Origin: Segetibacter sp. 3557_3
GTDB taxonomy: Bacteria > Bacteroidota > Bacteroidia > Chitinophagales > Chitinophagaceae
DNA length: 64,000 bases
NCBI RefSeq assembly: GCF_004354985.1
Contig: NZ_SMSK01000007.1
Coordinates: 1-64,000 of the forward strand
Direction: 5' to 3'
The notes under the pieces were generated by a model. The model saw nothing but the letters and a program-made list of their open reading frames with translations, searched no databases and was not told the DNA's origin. A program made the position numbers and the translations under genes. Positions within the stretch are counted from its first letter, which is position 1, and the number at the start of each line of letters is the position of its first letter. This document shows, one piece after another, positions 18,670 to 28,315 of the stretch.

Positions 18670-19010
18670 CAAATGGGAGAAGCCGCGTTGCTACAGGTAA
18701 GCGGATCCATTGCGCATTACGGATTGCGGATTGGCGAATTGGATAATCGCTGCAAATGGAAGAACCCGCGATGCTACAGGGAAGCGGATCTATCATCGAA
18801 TTACGGATTGCGGATTGGGGAATTGGATATTCCCTGCAAATGGAAGAACCCCCGTTGCCACAGAGAAGAGGATCCATTGGCGGGTTAGGGATTGCGGATT
18901 GGCGAATTGGATAATCGCAGCGAATGGGAGAAGCCGCGTTGCTACAGGTAAGCGGATCCATTGCGGATTACGGATTGCGGATTGGCAAATTAGATAGTTG
19001 CATCAAATGA
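18670..19010. repeat. Tandem array of ~84-bp units
   Basis: Four imperfect direct repeats begin near 18669, 18752, 18836 and 18920 (period 83-84 bp), with a decayed fifth from about 19003. Each unit carries AATGGGAGAAGCCGCGTTGC, a GGATCC-containing stretch and GGATTGCGGATTGGCGAATT. No credible protein is encoded; open frames across it only reflect the repeats. Confidence 0.8.
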
Positions 19011-19139
19011 GAAGCGGAATTGCGTGCGGAAGAGGATCATTGAGCGGATTAGGAAATACGGATCCTACTCGAAAAAACAATTCATTAAGCTCAGTAAGCT
19101 GTAGAGCAATGCACGTCATCCTGAACCACGTCTGAGTTC

Positions 19140-19200
19140 ACATGTTCTCACTTTTGAATTTTTACTTTTGACTTTTTACTTTTGCCATTTGACTTTTGCC
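19140..19200 (+). repeat. ACTTTTGAC-type simple repeat
   Basis: A T-rich low-complexity run with repeated ACTTTT words closes the repeat island before the icd promoter. Confidence 0.5.
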
Positions 19201-19235
19201 TTTATAACCGGCCGCCTCAAAGAAAGTTTCTTCCA

Positions 19236-19268
19236 CTTGATCGTGAAATAACCAAAACCTTACATTTG
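19236..19268 (+). promoter_or_regulatory. Bacteroidota-type promoter for icd
   Basis: CTTG at 19236-19239 and TACATTTG at 19261-19268, 21 bp apart, match TTTG / TAnnTTTG with one mismatch. The 5' leader would be about 25-30 bases. Confidence 0.6.
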
Positions 19269-19300
19269 TGAACGTTTATAAAAAAATTAAATAATATACC

Positions 19301-20527
19301 ATGGCAGAAAAAATTAAGGTAGCCAACCCGGTTGTTGAGCTGGACGGCGACGAAATGACCCGGATCATCTGGAGGTTTATCAAAGACAAATTAATTCTCC
19401 CTTACCTTGATCTGGACATCAAGTATTATGATCTTGGCATTCAGTACCGCGATGAAACAAATGACCAGGTAACTATCGATTCTGCAAATGCGATTAAACA
19501 ATATGGCGTCGGTATCAAATGTGCTACCATCACCCCCGACGAAGAACGCGTAAAAGAGTTTAACCTTAAACAAATGTGGAAGAGCCCCAATGGCACAATC
19601 CGCAATATTCTTGATGGTACCGTTTTCCGTGAGCCTATTGTAATGAGTAATGTTCCAAGGCTTGTTCCAAACTGGACCGCACCCATCTGTATCGGTCGTC
19701 ATGCATTTGGCGATCAGTACCGGGCAACCGATTTTGTAACAAAAGGTAAAGGCAAACTCACGGTAAAGTTTGAAGGCGAAGATGGTACCGTGCAGGAGTT
19801 TGAAGTATACAACTTTAAAGGTGATGGTGTAGCACTTGCAATGTACAATACCGACGAAAGCATCCGCGGTTTTGCCCGTGCATGTTTTAACCAATCACTG
19901 ATGAAAGGCTGGCCTTTATACCTTTCAACCAAAAACACCATCCTTAAAAAATACGACGGTCGCTTTAAAGACATCTTTGAAGAAACTTACCAGCAGGAGT
20001 TCAAACAACAGTTTAGTGAGAAAGGACTTACCTATGAACACCGCCTGATCGACGACATGGTTGCCAGTGCACTTAAATGGAATGGAAACTTTGTATGGGC
20101 CTGTAAAAACTACGACGGCGACGTACAAAGTGATACCGTTGCACAGGGCTTTGGCTCACTCGGCCTAATGACCTCTACCCTGGTTACACCCGACGGAAGA
20201 ACCATGGAAGCTGAAGCAGCGCATGGCACCGTTACCCGTCACTACCGCGAACACCAGAAAGGTAAACCAACGTCAACAAATCCAATTGCATCAATATTTG
20301 CGTGGACAAGAGGCCTTGAGTTCCGCGGTCGGCTCGACAATAACCAGGAGCTGATCAACTTCTGTCAAACCCTTGAGCAGGTTTGTATCGAAACCGTTGA
20401 AAGCGGCAAGATGACCAAAGACCTTGCGATTACGGTTAAGCCAAATGTTGAACACGGTACCGACTATCTTTATACCGAAGAATTCCTCGATGCGCTTGAC
20501 GAAAACCTGCGGGCAAAATTGGGTTAA
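19301..20527 (+). CDS. icd: NADP-dependent isocitrate dehydrogenase (eukaryote-like dimeric type)
   Basis: Oxidises isocitrate to 2-oxoglutarate in the TCA cycle, making NADPH. 408 aa. It belongs to the subgroup related to animal IDH1/IDH2 rather than E. coli Icd: [14 protein letters not shown] at the N terminus, the substrate loop [40 protein letters not shown] with metal-binding aspartates, and [15 protein letters not shown] for NADP binding. Full length, own promoter and a strong terminator make it a single-gene unit. Confidence 0.95.
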   Translation: MAEKIKVANPVVELDGDEMTRIIWRFIKDKLILPYLDLDIKYYDLGIQYRDETNDQVTIDSANAIKQYGVGIKCATITPDEERVKEFNLKQMWKSPNGTIRNILDGTVFREPIVMSNVPRLVPNWTAPICIGRHAFGDQYRATDFVTKGKGKLTVKFEGEDGTVQEFEVYNFKGDGVALAMYNTDESIRGFARACFNQSLMKGWPLYLSTKNTILKKYDGRFKDIFEETYQQEFKQQFSEKGLTYEHRLIDDMVASALKWNGNFVWACKNYDGDVQSDTVAQGFGSLGLMTSTLVTPDGRTMEAEAAHGTVTRHYREHQKGKPTSTNPIASIFAWTRGLEFRGRLDNNQELINFCQTLEQVCIETVESGKMTKDLAITVKPNVEHGTDYLYTEEFLDALDENLRAKLG

Positions 20528-20548
20528 GCACACCTTATTATTTCTTCT

Positions 20549-20578
20549 AGTGCCGGGCAATACCCGGCACTTTTTTTT
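20549..20578 (+). terminator. Rho-independent terminator of icd
   Basis: A perfect 9-bp GC-rich stem (AGTGCCGGG / CCCGGCACT) with a CAATA loop is followed by eight T, 22 bp after the icd stop. Confidence 0.92.
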
Positions 20579-20728
20579 GTGACAGGTTGTATAGCAAACT
20601 GCAGGTATCTTTTACTCGAAGGCTGATTGTGGCTCACGCGAAGGACAACGGTGCAGCCCTTTTCCTTATGTCTATTGGCTCCCCCTTTTTCAAGTTCGGT
20701 TTAAAAGCAGTTGAATAGCCTTGTTACC

Positions 20729-20770
20729 GTACAAGTGAGTGACACAACGATGTTGAAAAGAGTTCCCGGC
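20729..20770 (+). repeat. Dispersed intergenic repeat, copy 3
   Basis: GTACAAGTGAGTGACACAAC, identical over its first 20 bases to the copy at 57.18 kb. It lies in the ~395-bp gap between icd and aspartate kinase. Confidence 0.75.
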
Positions 20771-20892
20771 GATGGTCCCACAAACTAAATTTTTCCAGTA
20801 AGCAGAACATTCTTCGATAGTGTAAATCAAGTTTCCTTACCCCTGTTTACCACTGCCTTTCACCGTCAATTCAGTAATTGAACAGCTTCTGT

Positions 20893-20900
20893 TATATTTG
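20893..20900 (+). promoter_or_regulatory. Probable -7 element of the aspartate kinase gene
   Basis: TATATTTG matches TAnnTTTG 22 bp before the chosen ATG at 20923. It lies inside the reading frame of an upstream ATG (20878), which argues against that longer start. Confidence 0.45.
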
Positions 20901-20922
20901 CACTCCTTTAAAAACAAGTATA

Positions 20923-22242
20923 ATGAAAGTAATGAAGTTTGGCGGAACAAGTGTAGGCAAACCAGAGCGGATGCGTGATGTTGCTTCCCTGATCACCAAA
21001 GATAACGATGCCAAAATTGTAGTGCTCAGCGCCCTAAGCGGCACTACCAATGCACTTGTTTCCATTAGCGATTCGCTTGCCCGTGGAGAACGAAGTGGCG
21101 CTTTGCAAACCGTTGACCAACTGGAGGCACACTACCAGACTTTCATAATCCAATTGTTGAGCACACCTGAAGCAATTGACAAAGCAAAGCAAGTGATCTC
21201 AGAACACTTCGAGTTCCTGAGAATCATTTTTAAAATTTCGTTTAGCGAAGCCCTCAACAAAGACATTCTTGCACAAGGTGAACTGCTGAGCACAAAACTG
21301 TTTTCGGTTTACCTTGATGAAAAAGGTATTGATCATATGTTGTTGCCTGCATTAGATTTTATGCAGATCGATAGCTATGAAGAACCCCGGATTGGAAGCA
21401 TTAAAGTAAAGCTCAGCCAGATACTTACCGCTAACCAGCACAAAACCCTGTTTATTACGCAAGGTTATATCTGCCGTAACGATAAGGGGGAAGTGGACAA
21501 TCTCAAACGCGGCGGAAGTGACTATACCGCCTCTCTGATCGCTGCCGCAATCAAAGCCGATAGTTGCGAAATCTGGACGGACATTTCTGGAATGCACAAC
21601 AACGATCCACGTGTTGTAGAAAAAACAAGGGCGATTGATCAGCTTAGTTTCGACGAGGCTGCCGAGCTTGCTTATTTTGGTGCGAAAATCCTTCATCCTG
21701 CATCCATATGGCCGGCACAACACTACAATATTCCAGTTAAGTTGCTGAACACGATGGAGCCTGAAGCATCGGGAACCATCATCTTGCAGGAAGCAGGAAG
21801 CACCGGGGTAAAAGCAGTTGCTGCCAAAGACGGCATCATTGCCATTAAGATCAAGAGTAGCAGAATGCTGCTTGCCTATGGTTTCTTGCGTAAGGTGTTC
21901 GAGGTTTTCGAAAAGTACCGCACACCTATCGATATGATCACCACATCAGAAGTGGCGGTATCATTAACCATCGACAACAGGGATAACCTCGACAGTATAT
22001 TACAGGAACTTGAAGCTTATGGCAACGTGGAAATTGACGACAACCAAACCATCATCTCTATCGTGGGCAACGAAATCGTGCAAACAACTGATGTTATGAA
22101 GCGGTTGTTCGAAGCCATTAACAACGTTCCCGTACGTATGGTGAGCTATGGAGGAAGCAAGCACAACATTTCGTTGTTGATACCTGCGAGTTATAAAACA
22201 GAAACACTTAAGCTTTTAAACAAAGGCATATTTGGATTATAA
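20923..22242 (+). CDS. Aspartate kinase (monofunctional)
   Basis: Phosphorylates aspartate at the entry to lysine, methionine and threonine synthesis. 439 aa from MKVMKFGGTSVGKPERM, the conserved kinase N terminus; the upstream ATG at 20878 would precede the likely promoter element. Kinase domain residues 1-~290 include KFGGTS and KRGGSDYTASLIAAAI; the last ~140 residues hold two ACT regulatory domains (TSEVAVSLTIDN; ISIVGNEIVQTTDVMKRLF). There is no homoserine dehydrogenase domain. Feedback by lysine or threonine is probable but not decidable. Confidence 0.93.
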   Translation: MKVMKFGGTSVGKPERMRDVASLITKDNDAKIVVLSALSGTTNALVSISDSLARGERSGALQTVDQLEAHYQTFIIQLLSTPEAIDKAKQVISEHFEFLRIIFKISFSEALNKDILAQGELLSTKLFSVYLDEKGIDHMLLPALDFMQIDSYEEPRIGSIKVKLSQILTANQHKTLFITQGYICRNDKGEVDNLKRGGSDYTASLIAAAIKADSCEIWTDISGMHNNDPRVVEKTRAIDQLSFDEAAELAYFGAKILHPASIWPAQHYNIPVKLLNTMEPEASGTIILQEAGSTGVKAVAAKDGIIAIKIKSSRMLLAYGFLRKVFEVFEKYRTPIDMITTSEVAVSLTIDNRDNLDSILQELEAYGNVEIDDNQTIISIVGNEIVQTTDVMKRLFEAINNVPVRMVSYGGSKHNISLLIPASYKTETLKLLNKGIFGL

Positions 22243-22283
22243 AATTGATGACGGGTTTGCGAACGCGAGCCGTTATTCGTATC

Positions 22284-22320
22284 AAAAGAGAAAGGAGGCC
22301 CCGGCCTCCTTTCTCTTTTT
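22284..22320. terminator. Strong bidirectional terminator
   Basis: A 17-bp perfect inverted repeat whose GC core is GGAGGCC / GGCCTCC, flanked by A-rich and T-rich arms, lies between the convergent aspartate kinase and PorP/SprF genes and can terminate both. Confidence 0.9.
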
Positions 22321-22361
22321 CGTGTTAAGTATAATCAGATCGATATGGTTATTTTATAAGA

Positions 22362-23396
22362 TTAAAATCTTGGACAAAGCACTGCATTTTTTGAACTGTT
22401 GTCGCGGTCGAAGAAACCCGTATAAGAAACAGACATTTCGAAACCTCCCCTGCTCATTGACGCGGTGTTTAATTGCGAAACGTTCACGTCATAACTAAAC
22501 CCAAGTGAAAACGGGTGATAATCGATTTTAACCATGGGTATAAAGGCGTCTTTCCAACGTAAAAACCCGCCGAGGTGAAGTGTATACATGGGGTTATCAT
22601 AATCATCCCCGATCTTGTGCGAATACATTGCACCAGCCATACTTTCTTTGCTCGAGCCCTGGCTTGTTTGGTCGGCTTGTATGGTGATATAAGATACCTC
22701 ATCAACAGTAAGCCGAACACCTGCAGAAAAAACCAGTTTTGGTTTTAATTCAACAGGAGGATTTGAATAGAAGGAATTTCGTGGACGATTGAAATGGTGA
22801 TAAGCAAGACCAACAAAATAGTTATCCTTTTCGCGTGTACCTAACTGCGAGTTGAACGACATTCCAACGCTACCATCAAGGTAAGCAAAGTTCGTATTGG
22901 TAAAAGACTCCCCGTCCGCAAGCGCGGGGTTATACCCATTGCCATCGAAGTGGCTGTTCGTGGTCATCTTAGTTCTGTCTATCGACCGTTGTACCAGCCC
23001 GCACATAAAACCCAATGACAGGTACGAAGTTTTTTCTGTGCTTAACGACTTATGATAGTTTAGTGCGGGAAGCAGGTTTGTAGTTTTAAAATTTGTAGAA
23101 CCCGCTTTGTCGTATAATACCTGTAAACCTGTTGTTAAGAAGTCGTCGCCCTGCCCTACCGGCTTCTTGTATTCAAAATCGAATGAACCCGTTTGGTAAG
23201 GAACCGACACACTGCCCCATTGGCTCCTGTATACTCCCTGGAACCTGATGTCGCCTGTATAAATACCAGCCAGTGAAGGATTACGTAATAAAGGTGCTTC
23301 GAAGAATTGTGAAAAATGAAGATCCTGTGCCGTACAGGACAGACCTGCGGCAACAAAGATGACTGCATAAAAGCATGCACGAATTAGGCTTTTCAT
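22362..23396 (-). CDS. PorP/SprF-family type IX secretion outer-membrane protein
   Basis: 344 aa with a signal peptide (MKSLIRACFYAVIFVAAGLSCTAQ) then the family hallmark DLHFSQFFEAPLLRNPSLAGIYTGDIRFQGVYRSQW. The rest alternates short beta strands, as expected of an outer-membrane barrel, ending in a short C-terminal strand. SprF in gliding Flavobacteria is needed for export or surface attachment of the giant adhesin SprB, and proteins with type B sorting domains usually have a PorP/SprF partner. It follows two such giant proteins by about 50 bp, so it is the probable dedicated partner. Confidence 0.9.
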   Translation of the reverse strand: MKSLIRACFYAVIFVAAGLSCTAQDLHFSQFFEAPLLRNPSLAGIYTGDIRFQGVYRSQWGSVSVPYQTGSFDFEYKKPVGQGDDFLTTGLQVLYDKAGSTNFKTTNLLPALNYHKSLSTEKTSYLSLGFMCGLVQRSIDRTKMTTNSHFDGNGYNPALADGESFTNTNFAYLDGSVGMSFNSQLGTREKDNYFVGLAYHHFNRPRNSFYSNPPVELKPKLVFSAGVRLTVDEVSYITIQADQTSQGSSKESMAGAMYSHKIGDDYDNPMYTLHLGGFLRWKDAFIPMVKIDYHPFSLGFSYDVNVSQLNTASMSRGGFEMSVSYTGFFDRDNSSKNAVLCPRF

Positions 23397-23448
23397 GTTG
23401 GATTAATTGGATAGATTGGATATATCATATAACGCATACCTGTACAGA

Positions 23449-26400
23449 TTATTGAATCAAAGTGATATTTCCTGTATATTTCAGCGGCTTGCCAGCTGAG
23501 CAACTAACCGTTACAACATAGATAAATACGCCCGCATCTGCTTTTCTTCCCTTGAACGTGCCATCCCACCCATCGGCTGCGTTGTTAACGGAAATGTTCT
23601 TGCGATCAAACACGAGCTCACCCCATCGGTTAAATACCTGCATCGATTGTATACTCATACTCCTTCCGCGAACATAGAAAACATCGTTAGCACCATCCCC
23701 ATTTGGAGAGAAGGTATTTGGAATAAACAGGGTTGAATTTTCGTCGCAGAGTACCAGCACCTTCACAGAATCTTCCGCAGTACAGCCGCCCCCGTTTTGA
23801 ACGGTCAATTTATAAGTTGTGGTTGTTTTAGGTGTGGCAACCGGGTTGGCACACCCACTACAACTCAAGCCTGCAACGGGCGTCCATTGGTACCGGGTAA
23901 CATCTGTTGACACAACCGGAGTTAAAACTGAATTGCCTCCTGAAAGCAGGTTGATGTCGGGCCCAAGACTTACCGTTGGCTTGCTGGTAACATTGATGGA
24001 AACAAAACCGGTGTCATTGAAACAACCCAGCGTATCGTATCCCAATACTTTATAGCTGATCGATGAGTCAGGCGTGGCAACCGGGTTTGAAATCATGTTT
24101 GCATTCAGTCCCCTGTTTGGTGTCCAAAGGTAGTTTGGCGCACCTGATGCATTTAGTTGCACTGCTGTCCCAGCGCATATTGCTGTTGCGCCGGACTGTA
24201 CGGCAACCTTATAAGGCTGCTGAACTTTCACCAGGATGGAATCTTCACTGGAGCAAAAACCCGACATTGCTTTCACTCGATAGATTCTGTCTTCAGAGGG
24301 GTATGCAAATGGCTCCAGACACGTTGTACAACTTAAGTTATCAGCTGGCGACCAGCTAACGGTTGTTGCCCCTGTTGAACGAAGCCTGATACTATCACCC
24401 CTACAAATGGTGGTGTCGGTACCTAGCGAGATTGAGGGAAGTACGTTGATCACGATAGCTTTCTCAACCGTAGAACTGCAGCCCCGGCTGTTCGTAATCG
24501 TTAACCGGTTTACCAGGGTGCCCGCAGCATTAAACGTTTGACCAGGCGGATTTTGAAGGTTGGAAGTTTGCCCGTTAGCGAACGACCATTGCCACCTCAC
24601 GATAGCCGAAGTATCAGTTGCAACTACTGAGTTGAATGTAATTGTGGCTGGAGCACAGGCAATTGAGTCGGCCAGGATGCTGGCTGATGGAGACTTAAAA
24701 ACCCGGATAAGTGATGAGGATATTACAGAATCCGTACAACCATAGGAAGATATAACCAGCTTTACCGAGTATACTCCCGGTAGCAAGTATCGATGTACCG
24801 GGTTGCTGGTGGTTGAGCGATTACCGTCGCCAAAGTCCCAGAGATAAGAAAGCCTTCCAACAGAGGTACTCTGGTCAGTAAAAACAACAGTACCACTGTC
24901 GCACAACTGTGTTTTGTCCACGGTGAACCTGGGCAATAATCTTTCCGCGAAAATGGTATCCGTTCCTGAAAAGGCTATTGTACAACCGGAATTATCCTTG
25001 AGTAATACCCTCGGCAGATAAGTACCACCGGAGCTGTAGGTATGAACGATGGTGGAATCATTGCTTGCTACTACTACGCCATCATCAAAGTCCCAGGTGA
25101 AATTAGCAGCACCATTGGTTTCTGCCTTAAAGGACACCTCAACGGGCGAGCAGCCAATTTTTGGTGAATAAGTAACAACGCCATACGGACCCGCAATTTT
25201 TAAGGTTTGAAAAGCCGAGTCTTTGCAACCATTGGCACTTATTACAACAAGCTTTGCAATAAAGTCGCCGGGAACCGCATATACCTTAGCGGGGTTTTTA
25301 ACGGCAGCAAATGAACCATCCCCGAATGACCAGTTCCAGCTAACATTTCCAACGCTACTATCCCGGAAGTTAACCTGTAGGGGTGCGCAGGTGGTCATGC
25401 TATCGCTCACCCGGAAGCGGGCAAGCGGCCTGTTGGTTTTGATGTAGTTTGTACGGGTAAACGTATTTGCACAGCCTGTTGCAGTTGTTACAGTGAGCCT
25501 GACAGAGTAAGAGCCGGTATCGCTATACCGATGAAGCGGGGTTCTGGCATTGCTGGTGGTGCCATCACCAAAATCCCACGCATAGCTGGCGATCGATCCT
25601 GAAGAAAGATTGGAAAAGGCAACTTCTTCACCAGGGCAGCTTACCGTATCAATCGAAGAAAAGTTAGCCTTTGCTTCAAATGATCCAACAACATTTATTC
25701 GGCTCACAGTGTCGGAACAGCCACTTTGGTCCTGCACCCTCAACTTCACACGATAGCTACCTGTTGACGCGTAAACATGCCTGAATGGTCCAGCGGTTAG
25801 GGTTTCAATCGATCCGTCACCATAATCCCAGGTCCACCTGTTTACGCGGTTAACGCCGTCGTTAACTGTCGAGTCCAAAAAGTCGATGGTTGTTCCCGAA
25901 CAGCCATTGATATCGCTTGAACCAAACCATGGAGTTGGGCCATTAACGCGTACAAAGTTTGGTTTGATTATCGTGTCTGTACAACCGGCGCGGTCTACGG
26001 TGTAGGCTTTGAACGTGTAAGTACCCGAGGTGTTAAACTGCCGGTTGTAAGTAGCGCCTGAACTCTGATAAACGTTGCTGCCATCAAAGTTCCAATAATA
26101 ACCGGCGATCAGTTCAGGATGAGGATGAATTATACTAATAATTGCACTTTCGCCCTTACATAGCGTGTCCTTCGATATGGTAACGTTTACAGGCACGGAG
26201 GAGGCAACAACATTTTGATACGAGGTATCGTTGCATGAATTATTTGTGGTTATCAGCCGAACCTGGTAAACTCCGGGGGTTGAATAGGTATGTACCGGAT
26301 TTACAGCTGTTGAGGTAACTCCATCGCCAAAATCCCAATGCTGCGTTACGGCAGATATAGAATTATTTTTGAAGTTTATGGTGCGTCGTTGAGCACATTC

Positions 26401-28224
26401 GGGCTGCGCAGTAAACCGCGACACAGTTCCCCTCACCGTAATAAACCCAGGTTTTGTTAAGCTCGAAACGCAGCCGCTAGAGGTAACCACGAGCCTTACG
26501 TCAAACTTCCCGGTATCCTTATACTGAGTAACAGGGTTGGATGTAAACGCATTTTTGCCATCACCAAATTCCCATGCATAAGTTAACGATGGGCCGGAAA
26601 CAGCAGCTGCAAAAGAAACGGGACTTCCCGCGCAAACCATTGTAGGATTTGCGGTGAAGTCCACCACAACAGGTAAACCCACTCGTATGGAATTCGGGAA
26701 CACCAGGGAGTCGGTACATCCACTATTTGTTACCAAACGGACTCTAAACGTATAAACCCCAGGTGTCGTATAAGTGTGAGATGGATTTTGGCCGGTGGTT
26801 GTATAGCCATCACCAAAATCCCAGGCTATCGATGCTATTCCATCAAGCGAAGTAAAGGAAGCTATCGGGCTAAATGTATAAGGGGCACATCCATTCGATG
26901 GCAGGTTGAAAACACCCAATGCTGCTGGTATTATCTGAACAAATGAGTCGATCTTCTGTACAGATGAACAACCATTGGCATTCGTGGCAACCAACCTGAC
27001 GTTGAAATAACCTGCTTTTGTATAGGTATGAGCCGGGTTCTGCTCTGTCGAAGTGGCCCCATCACCAAATTCCCATTGCCATTTTACGATACCTGAACCG
27101 CTTGCCTGGAAGTTTACCGTGAGTGGGGTCTTACAACTTTTTGTAACCGGGGCAGTGAAGCTCACTGCCGGGCTATCGATGATGACCACATTCTTGAATG
27201 CAGAATCACTGCAACCAATAAAATCGTTTGTCATGCTAACCCTATAGGTTCCGGCGGTTTTGTAGGTATGCCGCACGGTAGAACTGGTGGAAGTGGACCC
27301 GTCACCCAGGGTCCACAATATATTAACCGGTGTTGGGGTAGATGTTACATTAAAGGTGGCAACCTGGCCGATACACAAGCTATCGGGCCCGCTAAACCGG
27401 GTAACCCTGTTGGGCAGCGAAACAGTTTTCCTGATTGTATCGCTACAACCATTACCTGCTGCTACAATGAGGGCTATGGTATAATTGCCAAAGTTGGTGT
27501 AATTGTGCACCGGATTGGCGTCGTTGCTTACGGGGGTACCGTCGCCAAAATCCCAGCTATAACTTACGTTGCCACTTGCAACCGTTTCGTTTTTAAAAGG
27601 GATGGAAACAGGAAAGTTGCAATAAACCGGGGCGTTAAAAGAGAAGGCTGCTTTGGCACCGCCAACAGTTATATAATTCGGCCGGAACAGCACATTGGAA
27701 CAGCCTACATTATTCGTTACCTTAAGATAGATGCCATATGTTCCCGGTGACGCATAAAGGTGCGATGGATTCTTCTGGGTGCTTGTGGTACCGTCACCGA
27801 AGTTCCATTCCCACTGGGTTACGTTTCCACCGGAGGCATCGGTAAACCGCGCCTCAAATGGCAGACATCCGGACGTATCCGTTGATGAAAAATCTGCAAT
27901 AGGCACCGGATGTGCCGTGATATAATCTGTTTTGATGACCGTTGATGAGCCTGCAGCGTTTGTAACTGTAAGCGTAACGGTATATAACCCGGGAAGGAAA
28001 TAAGAAGTAACAGGATCTTTTACATTGGAAATGGTTCCGTTGCCGAGGTCCCAGTTCCAGGAAGTTGGATTATTGGTCGACCGGTCAGAAAACTTCACAA
28101 TTAGCGGGGTGCAGCCTGAAACTACATCTGCTGAAAACTGTCCGACGGGCTGTTGTGTATAGGCGAAGAAAGGGGCCAGAAGACAAATCAGGAAACCAAT
28201 TAAACCATGTAAACCTCTGCCCAT
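23449..28224 (-). CDS. Giant PKD-repeat surface protein with T9SS type B C-terminal signal (copy A)
   Basis: 1591 aa from MGRGLHGLIGFLICLL, which begins a signal peptide ending near AYTQQ. About 15 PKD-type Ig-like repeats (WDFGDG-type motif in each, ~85-90 residues) fill residues 30-1260; most carry a Cys near each end (SGC-P... and NGCS/GCTD), likely a disulfide per domain. Three related beta modules follow (LGTDTTICRGDSIRL and similar, with paired Cys), then a ~95-residue gliding-motility-type sorting domain (IPNTFSPNGDGANDVFYVRG, FNRWGELVF, GWDGTFKGR). It should be exported by T9SS and held on the surface through the PorP/SprF protein. Repeat size may make length variable. Confidence 0.9.
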   Translation of the reverse strand: MGRGLHGLIGFLICLLAPFFAYTQQPVGQFSADVVSGCTPLIVKFSDRSTNNPTSWNWDLGNGTISNVKDPVTSYFLPGLYTVTLTVTNAAGSSTVIKTDYITAHPVPIADFSSTDTSGCLPFEARFTDASGGNVTQWEWNFGDGTTSTQKNPSHLYASPGTYGIYLKVTNNVGCSNVLFRPNYITVGGAKAAFSFNAPVYCNFPVSIPFKNETVASGNVSYSWDFGDGTPVSNDANPVHNYTNFGNYTIALIVAAGNGCSDTIRKTVSLPNRVTRFSGPDSLCIGQVATFNVTSTPTPVNILWTLGDGSTSTSSTVRHTYKTAGTYRVSMTNDFIGCSDSAFKNVVIIDSPAVSFTAPVTKSCKTPLTVNFQASGSGIVKWQWEFGDGATSTEQNPAHTYTKAGYFNVRLVATNANGCSSVQKIDSFVQIIPAALGVFNLPSNGCAPYTFSPIASFTSLDGIASIAWDFGDGYTTTGQNPSHTYTTPGVYTFRVRLVTNSGCTDSLVFPNSIRVGLPVVVDFTANPTMVCAGSPVSFAAAVSGPSLTYAWEFGDGKNAFTSNPVTQYKDTGKFDVRLVVTSSGCVSSLTKPGFITVRGTVSRFTAQPECAQRRTINFKNNSISAVTQHWDFGDGVTSTAVNPVHTYSTPGVYQVRLITTNNSCNDTSYQNVVASSVPVNVTISKDTLCKGESAIISIIHPHPELIAGYYWNFDGSNVYQSSGATYNRQFNTSGTYTFKAYTVDRAGCTDTIIKPNFVRVNGPTPWFGSSDINGCSGTTIDFLDSTVNDGVNRVNRWTWDYGDGSIETLTAGPFRHVYASTGSYRVKLRVQDQSGCSDTVSRINVVGSFEAKANFSSIDTVSCPGEEVAFSNLSSGSIASYAWDFGDGTTSNARTPLHRYSDTGSYSVRLTVTTATGCANTFTRTNYIKTNRPLARFRVSDSMTTCAPLQVNFRDSSVGNVSWNWSFGDGSFAAVKNPAKVYAVPGDFIAKLVVISANGCKDSAFQTLKIAGPYGVVTYSPKIGCSPVEVSFKAETNGAANFTWDFDDGVVVASNDSTIVHTYSSGGTYLPRVLLKDNSGCTIAFSGTDTIFAERLLPRFTVDKTQLCDSGTVVFTDQSTSVGRLSYLWDFGDGNRSTTSNPVHRYLLPGVYSVKLVISSYGCTDSVISSSLIRVFKSPSASILADSIACAPATITFNSVVATDTSAIVRWQWSFANGQTSNLQNPPGQTFNAAGTLVNRLTITNSRGCSSTVEKAIVINVLPSISLGTDTTICRGDSIRLRSTGATTVSWSPADNLSCTTCLEPFAYPSEDRIYRVKAMSGFCSSEDSILVKVQQPYKVAVQSGATAICAGTAVQLNASGAPNYLWTPNRGLNANMISNPVATPDSSISYKVLGYDTLGCFNDTGFVSINVTSKPTVSLGPDINLLSGGNSVLTPVVSTDVTRYQWTPVAGLSCSGCANPVATPKTTTTYKLTVQNGGGCTAEDSVKVLVLCDENSTLFIPNTFSPNGDGANDVFYVRGRSMSIQSMQVFNRWGELVFDRKNISVNNAADGWDGTFKGRKADAGVFIYVVTVSCSAGKPLKYTGNITLIQ

Positions 28225-28315
28225 AGGCGGTGAAATTATCAGAAAACTACAAAAAAGCAATAAGCTACCAAAAGATAACTTATTGCCTTTTTGTTATGTA
28301 TTCTGACTCAATCGT

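Noticed and set aside
18454-18997. Several open frames across the repeat island (60-114 codons)
   Set aside because: They follow the repeat period on both strands, have repetitive composition and no natural start context.
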